This document shows positions 24,763-34,515 of a stretch of DNA of 64,000 nucleotides, piece after piece; position 1 is the first letter of the stretch; each line of letters opens with the position of its first letter. Location: contig CM075857.1 of assembly GCA_037975125.1 (NCBI GenBank), positions 93,643,843 through 93,707,842 on the forward strand, in the 5' to 3' direction. This DNA is from Latrodectus hesperus (lineage: Eukaryota > Arthropoda > Arachnida > Araneae > Theridiidae). The notes beneath the pieces are model-generated. The model saw only the letters and a list, made by a program, of their open reading frames with translations. It did no database searches and was not told the DNA's origin. Both the position numbers and the translations under genes were made by a program.

Positions 24763-26132
24763 TAAAGAGCAACATGCATAGTAGAAGAAAAGATCTACAT
24801 ACATATTAGAAAAAATAAATAAATATTTAAAAAAAAAATAGAAGCAAAACAGTTTTACACTGAAAAAATGAATCTACAAATTCCAGATTTTTTATTTACA
24901 CAGATTCAAATTTCAATATTGCCGTCATATTTATAAGCATATAAAAATGATTTTCCTTCTTCAGAACGAAACATCAAAATATTAATGGGCATACACATTT
25001 TCCTAAATATTGTTTTACTCTTAGCTATATATTTATTTCTTTTTTCTTTTCATCACTCAATTAAATGTGAGACATCATAAAAATTTGTCCAATGTAGATA
25101 TCAATAATACAATAATTTTTTCAAGACTGCACTAAATGAGATTTCATTCTGAAGTTTTAATTTTATTTATAAAACTTGCACAAAAATCTTATACACTCTA
25201 TAATACGTAAAAGTTTTTATATATTATTAATTTTTATAAAACAAAAAAAAAAACATCTATACATTGGAGGTTGTGACTTTCTTATGAAATTAGATTCGCA
25301 TCTCATATACAATCATCCATTCAGCAGCAAACTGCTTACTCGTTACTTTTAAGATAATGAAAAAATGTTCAGGAATATAAAAGTCATCTATTTAAATTTG
25401 GACTATATAGCGGGTAATTTAACAATTAAACACTGTTCTAAATTACTTGATCATACTCCAAATAGAGGATTAAGGAAGAATTTTTCATGAATAGTCGAGA
25501 ATATAAACATGTCAAACATAATGAGACCCTGGAAACATTAAATCATTCATACTGACAAATATGAATATGCATGCTTTGAAGAGTAACACGCATTTCCTGT
25601 TTTTCAACAAGAGCAGAGATCGAACTCAGAGCCTTCTACTTCAAAAACCTTTTGCCTTACCAACTAAACCAAGATGAGTTTTTGTGTTTGTAAACTGTAA
25701 ATGTTCAAGTACATAAATTTATTACAATAATTAATTTAATAATTAATTGTCTTATTAAAATATTTACAAATTTTATCATGATGGTATAAAAAAATAGAAA
25801 GATAAGCAAAGCTGAGTTGTTTTACATATTCCGTACTGAAAGTAATTTGGGAAATTTGCTAAATAAATCTTGTGCTAACATAAGTAATTTTTAAAATATT
25901 CCTGGCTATTTTATGATGGAGAGTTTATATTGATTTATAGGATGTTTTTTAATTAAAGTTAAACACATATTATTTCATTTCAGAAATTACCTATCAATTA
26001 AACAAGAGGAAATCAGTGTAAATAAAAAAAAATCCTTTTTAAATTCATAATATATTATTATTAAAAGGAAGAGAGCATATACAATTTCCCAAAATACAAT
26101 TAAAATAAATATTTTAGAGTTTCTAGTCTTAA
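24763..26132. other. AT-rich spacer between the two mariner copies
   Basis: Apart from the tRNA-like relic listed separately, I see no coding or mobile-element structure. Confidence 0.55.
25612..25682 (-). repeat. tRNA-related SINE head or tRNA pseudogene relic
   Basis: On the - strand the segment shows an A-box-like TGGTTTAGTTGGTA and, about 35 bases further on, a B-box-like GAGTTCGATCTC. The stems do not pair well enough for a functional tRNA. It is probably the promoter head of an old SINE. Confidence 0.4.
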
Positions 26133-26483
26133 TACGAGGGTCACTCTGAAATTTTTGAGATACAACTAGGTTTTTAAAGTTATACTTCTAAAGTTATACT
26201 AGGTTTTTAAAATTTTAGGTGTGTTCAAAATAGTCTCCTCTAGCATCAATGCACTTTTGTAGACGAATTTTCCACAGATTAAATGCCTCAAGCCATTCAT
26301 TTCTTCGAATAGATGAAAAAAATGCATTTATAGCCACATCAATCTCTTCTTCTGAATGAAAACGACGTCCACGTAAGTTCTTTTTTAGATTAAAGTATAA
26401 ACAAAAGTCGCACATAGCTAAATAGCTTAATAATATAAATTATCGTCTGCGCGTATCTCAAAAATTTCAGAGTAACCCTCGTA
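26133..26483 (-). mobile_element. Internally deleted mariner derivative (351 bp) of the copy B family
   Basis: TA duplications at 26133-26134 and 26482-26483 and the same inverted termini as copy B. From the 5' end (right side) the element keeps about 60 bases, then jumps directly to the LAMCDF region of the catalytic domain and continues to the 3' end. The remaining C-terminal frame (26215-26415) is open and lacks the T-run frameshift of copy B. A short local duplication (tatact...aggtttttaaa) lies at about 26167-26213. This is the typical way MITE-like derivatives arise. Confidence 0.9.
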
Positions 26484-26695
26484 TCGGTAATATAAGTATA
26501 AACTATAAAGAAAATGAGTACAAGGAAAAAATAAATTCTTGATTTAGTTTCAATAAGTAATAAAAATTTAATAATTATTAAGTTTTCTTACATTATTTAG
26601 ATAAGGCAATTCATAAATATTGAAATTTTATTCATTTAATATTTAATTTACCAGTGATGCATTCACATTTTCTTGAATCGTAATCATTAAATATG

Positions 26696-28004
26696 TACAC
26701 TGGTGTGAAAAAATTAAGGACGAAACGGTTTTTCTAGTGCAACGTCGCTCAGCAGTGTTCCAAATCGATAAAAATCGTACCAAAGCATCCTCCAAAAGTA
26801 TTAAAAAAAAATCCAAATGATTAAAAAGGAATTTTATTGAGAAATGAGCATGGACAGCTCTATAGCAAGAAACATCCAGCTTTTAGTAGGGGATATGATC
26901 TCCCCTGACTGCTGTGCCGGATTGACATCGTCTGTCCATACTGAGTATGAGGTTGCCAATCAGTTGTTGGGGTACTGCTGCCCATTCTCCTAGCGCCAAT
27001 CGCAACTCCGGAATCGTTACTGGCGTTTGGTGTAAGCATCTTCCTAGAAAGTCCAACACATGTTCGATTGGATTTAGATCCTCGGACCTTACCAACCAAT
27101 CCATGCGTTCAATACCCTCACTTTCCCACAGCTCTTCGACAGCCTCTGTACGATGAGGTGGAGCATTGTCGTCCATGAAGAGGAAGTGGGGACCCACAGC
27201 GCCTCTAAAAAGACGCACATAAGGAAGGAGAATATCATTACAATAACGGGACATGGTGACTGAACCTCCTTGGACGACGTGAAAGTCAGTACGGGTACCA
27301 AAGCATGATGCCTCCCCAAACGAGAACACCGCGACCTCGAAACCGCTCCCTTTCGACGATGTTGGGGGAGTTATTTGCGTGTTCCCCGCTCTCTCCAGAT
27401 GTGTATGCGTCCAGAATCGGTAATCAGACTAAATCTGCTCTCGTCCGTAAAGAGCACTCAACCCCATTGCTGATCCGTCCAGTTCTGGTGTTCCCGGCAC
27501 CACACACAGCGCCTTTTCCGGTGGGCAGACGTTAATGGTACACAGCGTACAGGTCGTCGTGCGAATAGGCCACCATTGTGCAACCTCCTGGCGACTGCAA
27601 ACCGTGATATCGGTCGTCCAGTCGTCTGTTGGAGGTGACTCGCGATTTCTCCAGTCGTCTGCCGCCTGTTCTTTCTTGCCCGTTGGACCATATATCGGTC
27701 GTCGACTGCCGTGGTTGCTCGTGGATGACCACTGCTGAACCTTTGGATAGCTGTTCCTGTAGTTTGAAATGCACTCCAGATTCGCGAAACAATGCTGTGA
27801 GCGATTCCAAACTCCGCAGCACCACTTGTCACACTTCGACCTTCCTCAATCTTCCCAATGATTCGACCTCGTGTAAGGTCATTTAGATGTCGTCTACGAG
27901 GTTGCCTGTTCATTATTTCACACTGATTAAGCAGCTGTACGTCGTTTAAACTGATATACGCCATGCAATAACTTTCACAGAGACGCTGAGCGTACACCAG
28001 TGTA
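26696..28004 (-). mobile_element. Tc1-like DNA transposon (degenerate), copy C
   Basis: TA at 26696-26697 and 28003-28004 with matching terminal cactggtgt. Beyond about 11 bases the two ends diverge. The - strand carries a Tc1-type transposase. Length is 1.31 kb. The family differs from copy A by its termini and protein; it is related to copy D. Confidence 0.85.
26883..27913 (-). pseudogene. Tc1-like transposase pseudogene, copy C
   Basis: The start ATG 27913 (MNRQPRRRHLNDLTRGRIIG) opens a clean 150-residue N-terminal part. It has a paired-like helix-turn-helix (DLTRGRIIGKIEEGRSV, FGIAHSIVSRIW), a second DNA-binding helix set and the PVRCVPLT linker. It stops at TGA just before LFTDESRF (first catalytic Asp). 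Further shifts and stops follow between 27460 and 27330. From 27329 the catalytic core is open again, with FMDDNAPPHR (second Asp) and LNPIEHVLDFLG (Glu), to TAA 26883-26885. All three catalytic residues survive, but the frame is broken at least three times. Confidence 0.88.
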
Positions 28005-29550
28005 TATAAATAAATATCAGTGATATGTTCGGTAACATCAATACGTAATGAAGTGTTACTTTTATTATTTTTTTTACTTTCATTATTTTAAAATTCATTA
28101 TTTTAATAACAACCTGTTAAATGGTAGCAAAATATTGCATTATAACATTTCGATGTGTTTGGAATGGCCTGTTATGTGATAAAAGAGAAATGATACTTAA
28201 TACCATTTCACTATTCTGAAAATTATATTACAGGAAGAAACATCATGTTTCAATTCTCAATCTGAGACATCGGATATATTATTGTCTCGGGGCTCTTATT
28301 CTTATTACAAGCTGATTACACACAAGTGCTTAAAAGAAAATGTAAAAAAGCACTCACCAGATATATTAAAATAAAAGCAAATATCTGTGAAATACACATA
28401 ATAATTATTTAAAATAAATAAATTTTAGAATGTTGTGAAAGGAATATTTCATTAGCTAGGCGTAGAAAAATTTTGGGGATCGATGAAATATTGGCACTTG
28501 TGAGTAAAAACAGATTTGGCTTTCAATAAAATAATTAGAAAAAAAACCGAAAACTTACGGTACTTTGTAGAAAAATCTAAAAAACTAAAAGAGAACCATA
28601 AAGAGGAAATAATTTGAAATTTTAAACGGGAAGAAAGGGGCAAAATTCTATAAATATATATATATTTAAAACTTTATAAAGTAATTTTAATAAGAACACG
28701 ATAATCAGCGGCGTTACAGAAAAATGTATATTATTTTTTCATTACATAAGATTCGCAGTATTTATTTTATCAAAATATATATTGTGTGAATCTTATAATT
28801 TAACATGTCTATTTATAATACTGCAAATTTTTCTTAGTCATTAAATTTCTATGAAGAACATTTTCTTAAAAGACACTTTAAAAGTCATGTTAAAAAAACT
28901 CATTTGTTACTTGAATTTTAAAATTTTAACTGTAAAGAAATATATATTAACAATAGATTTATAAAGTTAGAGACGCAATAAAAAATAATTTTTTCCTTAC
29001 GAAGGCAGTTTTTATTGAAATTCTAGTTGTAGGCATTAAGTAAATAAAAGATATAATTTTTTAATTATTTATTACGTGTTTTTATCTCACTCATACACAT
29101 CTATAATCATTTCAATTTTAACAATAGCTATGACGAAGAAAGGCCTTCTATTAAACGGTCTATTTCCTATGAAAATTATTTAATTTCAAATTTTTTTAAA
29201 TTATTCTGCGTATGTTTTGATGAAATTCATAATGAAAAAGTATTAAAATTCTAAAGTTGTTCATTCGTATACAAATCAACTTAAAACAAAATATTCCCAA
29301 AAGGAAAAGAAAACTTTAAACAAAACGAGTTAACAAGAAAAGCGTGATGGATTTTCATTTGCGAAGAAACATTCTTAAAGTAGTTAAAAATACTTCTTAA
29401 TGTAAATTTTGAGAAAAATGCTTAGAAAATCTCATTTCTAAAATATAATACAACAATATTTCTAAGAAATGCTATTGTCCAGAATAACATTTCTACGATT
29501 TTCATAGAAAGGCACAACAACAACTAATAAGGTATCCCTCAGTTTAAAAT
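28005..29550. other. AT-rich intergenic stretch, nothing recognised
   Basis: No motif-bearing frame or repeat boundary was seen on either strand. Confidence 0.6.
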
Positions 29551-29790
29551 CAAATATTTTCCAACGTACAATCTTCCCTAAATATTATTTAATACACTTC
29601 AATATCGCCAATAATAGTTCAGTGCCGCCTTGTAACATCTCAATATTGCCAATAACAGTTCTTTATTGGCGACATTGTAGTGTTCCTCAAATATTTTCCA
29701 ACGTGCAATAAGTTAGCTCCCAAAATATAATTTGATACACTTCAATATCGCCAATAACAGGTCTTTATTGGCGACATAAAGGTTTTTCAA
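29551..29790. repeat. Direct repeat with TTGGCGA hairpins
   Basis: The phrases caaatattttccaacgt, aatacacttcaatatcgcc and aataacag(t/g)tctttattgg recur in two successive units (about 29548 and 29687). Each unit holds a hairpin of the type cgccaataa / ttattggcg with a 6-base loop. It resembles a transposon end or a small satellite; no transposase is present. Confidence 0.6.
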
Positions 29791-29837
29791 CATAAAAATG
29801 AATAGTTTTCCGCTATTTTTAAACCAATCAAAAATCG

Positions 29838-29935
29838 CCAATTTTATTCGTTATTTTATAACAGTTATTGATAACTGCTATCAGCTTCAAAATATAACAG
29901 TAGTTACAGGTTATTGAAAAATAACCGTTTGGCAT
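29838..29935. repeat. Second GTTAT/ATAAC motif block
   Basis: Contains gttattttataacagttat, which also occurs in the block at 20310-20735, then ataac motifs and aaaataaccgtttgg. The shared phrase argues for one element family; the relationship (same element family, or two ends of one insertion) is open. Confidence 0.35.
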
Positions 29936-31170
29936 AAACCTACATAAGGGTACTTCTTTCCTTTAACCAGAGCCCCATGAAGATGAAAGTACATCTTTGC
30001 TCTAATACTCCTCCGATAGATGGCACCACCAGAAGATCCACTCCGTTAATTACAAGAACTGACTGAATTATATTGCACATATTTGTCTTCTTAGCATGAA
30101 TGACAAGGTACTCAAATTGCCTAGAATTCGTGAATCCTATTCTGCTGCTTGTAATGAGATAACTTTTACTTTAATCTCTAAAACAAAAATTATTATTACA
30201 TACTTCAAAATTTTAATTTTGTAAACATTAAAGAAACAGTAAAGGTATATTTTATAAAATCTAATTACACTATGGAAACCAAAGAAAATATAGTGTATTA
30301 ATTCATTTTTATAAGGATATTCAAATGGATTTGTCAGAAATATTATTTACTGTCGAGATCCTCGAAAACTGTGTTTCGAAGATCACATTCATCTAAGAAA
30401 AATTATACTATCCAATTTCTGGGATTAGAGAAAATTTTTGCTTATGAAGTATTACTGCTAGTCAGTTAAACATTAAATTCAACTCAAGACAAATAATATA
30501 TTCAAACAATAAAGGAAAAATTAATTCAATAAATTAAATGCAATAGTACTAATCTTATCAATCTTTTTGTTTTTATATTTGCATGTCCTCTTAAAGGATT
30601 TGAATTGACCAACAGAAAAACTTTACTTTCTATTGAGACTACTTAATTTAAAATTTCTTTGCAGCCTAATACTATATTACAAAAATAAATGCTACATATC
30701 TTTCACCTCACTTATTTTAGTTTTTTTAGCACTGATTATCACTTTCTTTCAGTCTCTTCAAATTAATTTTAATGAGGGAGAGAAAGAGGAATTCTTTAAA
30801 AACTTAAAATTTCCAACAAATTTTTCTGCTTAAAAATTTGCTGAGTTTAAAAGGAAGTAACTTCACAAATTTATTGTAAAAATTATTGAACACAATATTG
30901 TGTAAAATAGGTGGAAAATATAAGTATTACAAATATCCTCTAAGACTATGAGAAAATATATACATGTTTTTTTGCCCCAACTTTTTATAATCCACTATAG
31001 AAATATAATTCTGCGTAAAGCAATATAAACATCTATGCTATTCTAGGAATTGTATGCATACTTAGAGTGCTTAAACTAAACGTTAATTTATAGTGATGAT
31101 ATATTTGTCGTTAAAAAATTTTTTTTGAGTGAACACTGTTTATATCTTAGATTCTTATTCTTAAAAAAGA
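29936..31170. other. AT-rich intergenic stretch, nothing recognised
   Basis: An open frame at 30633-30833 has no recognisable motif and AT-driven composition. Nothing else seen. Confidence 0.55.
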
Positions 31171-31489
31171 TTATAGAGCAGTGGTCGGCAAAACTTTGTC
31201 ATTCAAAAGAGCCAAATCTAGATAATTTACAATTGAAATGTATTCAGAGAAATTTTTTAACAAAAACTTTGCGCTTTAGTAGAAGACATTATTACGTGTC
31301 TCCTACTAAATTACATAATTAATTAGGATTATAAATGTATGCTCTCAAGCTTGATTTTGCTAAATATGTCTTAGTTTTACTAACAGTAAATTAAATAAAA
31401 CTTGGTATCACATACTTACATAAAATAATAATATTGATTTAAAAGTACAGTAAAATAATATAAAATGTATTCTTATATAAAAATAACTA

Positions 31490-32340
31490 TAAATACTCCA
31501 CTAATGTGAACATTGTCCTTGTATTTCCTTAGAAAGTACTGGTAATTCAGGTTTGTATGATGCAATTTTAATTTGAGGCATGATTCCAAGATCTCATCGA
31601 TAAGCCGATTTCTTAATTTACTCATGATATTGTTCATGCTTGAAAATGATTGTTCGCACGAATATGCAGACCCATATAAGGAAAGGACACCAAAAACTAG
31701 CTTTTTCAGTTGATCATATGAGTCAGGAATATTCTATTCCAAGTGTTAAAAATCAACACATCTTCCTTCTTCAGATATTTTAAAGCAAACTACTTGTGTT
31801 CTAAACTTATTTCACACATTTACTTCCCTCCGATAGCTCTAAATTGGCACTAAGACGCTTGAGTTTTGAGCTCTATAATTTAAATCTACCAACTGCATTT
31901 TAAATCTGCCAATATCAATATTAAAGGGTGAAAGTTAAATTCTATTATCGTGTGACATTCAGAGGCTTTATTACAAAAGCTAGCGCCGCTTTAAGTCTTT
32001 AAAATGTCGAGAAAAGCTTTCTTCATATTTAGTAGTGTTGTTTTGAAATAGAAAAAATATCAATACTAAACTTACTTTCTCAACAATATTTTAATAGGAA
32101 TTGTATTTCTCTTTCAAAATCTTTAGCAGAAAGTGACAAATTGTTTTCGAGTAAAATTATTTCTTTTAACTTTGAAAAAATTGTTTCCATCGAAAAATAG
32201 GGAAACAATGCCACCGTCAAAATCATCAAATTTTTTAAATGAATGATTTCGAAAAATTGTTGCACCATTTGTCTATAATCTGTTATTTTTGCTTTCTGTA
32301 AATGTGCCCCTTCATTATAGCCTTGCGATTCAAAAATTTT
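31490..32340 (-). pseudogene. hAT transposase C-terminal pseudogene
   Basis: Read on the - strand, 31735 to 31490 encodes YDQLKKLVFGVLSLYGSAYS, CEQSFSSMNNIMSKLRNRL and DEILESCLKLKL. This is the hAT dimerisation domain of the GTF2IRD2/ZBED type (GS-Y-CE--FS-M---K---R-RL). Upstream, up to about 32340, weaker pieces fit the preceding part of the family but carry stops and shifts. The BED finger and the catalytic N-terminal half are absent. Confidence 0.75.
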
Positions 32341-32376
32341 TACTCGTCTCTAACAAGTAGAAGATAATTAATAATA

Positions 32377-33909
32377 AACTGCTGGACAATTGCTAAGGAC
32401 GGATAACACTATCATCCATAGCAACCACAAAATGAAAGGAAGCAAAATGTGGAAAATTAGAATAAGTGCGGGATATAGTAAGAAGAAGTATGCGTATGCA
32501 AATTTTTTTCCATATCTGTTCATCACGTGATAGCGTTCATAAGAGCTTTAAAGGTTTTGACGCATGTGGACAGTTGTTGTTTCAAGTCAAAGTTTTACAA
32601 GAAAGATTTAATAGACGAACTTGAAATTTTTGGCATGTCTTCCCAACATCACTTAGATGATTTTATACGAGGCCGAATTATTGGAAACATCGAAGAAGGG
32701 CGAAAAATAACAGATGTTGCCAGGGAGTTCGACATCGCTCACAGCGTTGTTTCATGGCTGTGGAAGTCATTTAACACTACTAATATGTGTAGTAGGTGGC
32801 ACGGGGGAGGTCGTGTTAGAAGTAAGACGCCTGCAGAAGACAGATATACCGTCCTATAAGCAAAAAGAAACAGGCGCATAACAGCTCAGCAGGTGGCAAA
32901 TCAGTTTCTTTCTACCTCAGGAAAGCAGATCTCCCGAAAAACTGTTGCCAGACGTTTGAGGGGAGGAGGACTATACGACCGTAGACCTGTTGTGTGTGTC
33001 TCATTGACCAGACAGCACCGTACTGCCCGTTTGTAATGGTGTCGTGAGCATCGCAATTGGATCGAACAGGACTGGGCATGCGTACTATTCTCAGATGAGA
33101 GTAGGTTCAGTCTGTTATCGGATTGTAGACGCCAAGTGAACTAGTGCGAGAATGGTACTGCTTATCGTCCAGAAAATATACAGGAAAGGGACAAATATCC
33201 AACATGCAGTGTCATGGTGTGTGCTGGCATCATGATCAATGGCCGCACGCCTTTACATGTGGTTGCGAATGGGACTATGACGGGCCAACGATACATTAAT
33301 GAAGTTCTACTTCCTCATGTTAGTCTTTTCCGTGGTGCTGTTGGTGATAAATTTGTTTTTATGGATGACAACGCAACATGTCATCGAACACTCGCTGTTC
33401 AGGATTATCTAGACAGCGAAGGTATTCAAATCCTCGTATGGCCATCACGTTCTCCAGATCTAAACCCCATTGAAAATGTGTGCGATGCTTTGGGGAGGCA
33501 AGTTGCTGGTCCAAACTATCCTCTGACAAACAAGAACACCCTCATCCGTGCACTCCCAGAGGAATGGGATAAATTGCCTTTACAGCTGCTGGATAATGTT
33601 GTGTAAAGTATGATACGACGTATGGAATGTTGCATCACACTGCACGGTGGACATATCCCGTACTGATACCTTTCTTCAAGGTGCCTGCTGACTTTTAGAT
33701 GCATTGTTCCATTTTTCCGTATGCAGCATCAAATGAACATTTTTTTTCAGATGTTTCACAGCTTTTGCACTTTCCAAACCAATAAATATTCTTTATTCTA
33801 ATGCTTGAACAGTGTGGCCACTATATTTTATCCTACTTGGCCTCATATCTCGCTTTATGTTATGCTACATTGCAATTTGGGATCCGTCCTTAGCAATTGT
33901 CCAGCAGTA
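32377..33909 (+). mobile_element. Tc1-like DNA transposon (degenerate), copy D, nested in hAT
   Basis: Exact 26-bp inverted termini (ctgctggacaattgctaagg and on to acggat) begin at 32379 and end at 33907. The right TA (33908-33909) is kept; the left one reads AA (32377-32378). The transposase is on the + strand. Length is 1.53 kb. Because both hAT ends lie outside it, it inserted after the hAT. Confidence 0.9.
32635..33666 (+). pseudogene. Tc1-like transposase pseudogene, copy D: one frame, four stops
   Basis: The start ATG 32635 (MSSQHHLDDFIRGRIIGNIE) opens a frame of 343 codons to TGA 33664-33666. It is continuous except for four in-frame stops: TAA 32857, TAA 33034, TAG 33142 and TAA 33604. 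No insertion or deletion is needed. Domains: paired-like helix-turn-helix (DFIRGRIIGNIEEGRKI, FDIAHSVVSWLW), second DNA-binding part (KQISRKTVARRLRGGGLYDR), and the DD34E core with LFSDESRF, FMDDNATCHR and PDLNPIENV. All catalytic residues are retained. It resembles copy C in sequence. With stops in place the product is truncated before the catalytic core. Confidence 0.92.
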
Positions 33910-34061
33910 TTACGCGCCTGGACTAAGCATTTTGAAGAAGAGCCTTAGCCGAGAAGCAAAGAGACGCGGATTGCCTATCACTGTTATACAGTAGTAAAAT
34001 TGGCAGTCATGTTAATTGTATTGTATTAATAAATATATTGGCGTAAGCAAGACATTAGTCT

Positions 34062-34515
34062 TAAGATTCAAAAGAGACTCTTTACACATGTTGCAATTAA
34101 TTTAGAATTCTATTAATTAATGAAATTTTTAAAAACTTGAATCGTCCTTGCCGATTTAATCTAACAACAAAGTGTTTGTCTTGTCGTTTACGGTTTGCTC
34201 TTACTTCTGTTCTATTGTCCATGTGTTAATGGCTTAAATCAATGGAAACCGGCTTCTCAAACCAATGCTGGAGCACTTACAGAAGAAATCGTTTTATTAA
34301 CAAAATGAACTTCGATACTATTCTGTCGCTCGAAGAATGGGATTTAAGGAAGGAAACAAATTGGTCGACAAGTCGTATTTACAACGCCGTCTCAGTACGA
34401 TGTGACGTAGACGAAACATCATTTGACGTCATGGATATTTTAAACCAATGGGAATCACAGTAAAGTGGCGTGCTCAGGATCTCAACTGTAATGAAAATTA
34501 CAACCATTTTATGAT
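34062..34515. repeat. Dispersed repeat R1, copy 1 (uninterrupted)
   Basis: Shares an ordered series of phrases with 54036-54530: agtcttaagatt, ctattaattaatgaaattttt, gtgttaatggctt, cgttttattaac(a/g)aaatgaacttc, cgctcgaagaatg, acgatgtgacgtaga, and gacgtcatggatattttaaa. It lacks about 35 bases present in the other copy. No coding signal or family assignment. Confidence 0.8.

Larger units (their letters stand above)
31179..33983 (-). mobile_element. Internally deleted hAT transposon with a nested Tc1-like element
   Basis: An 8-bp target duplication, ttatagag (31171-31178) and ttatacag (33984-33991), with one mismatch, flanks termini cagtggtcggcaaaac and, inverted, ggattgcctatcactg. The eight-base duplication and CAGTGGT-type ends are diagnostic of hAT. 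Without the inserted Tc1 (32377-33909) the element is about 1.27 kb, too short for a full hAT transposon. Only the C-terminal transposase end is present. Confidence 0.85.

Noticed and set aside
26947..27886. + strand open frames across Tc1 copy C
   Set aside because: Antisense shadows of the - strand transposase.
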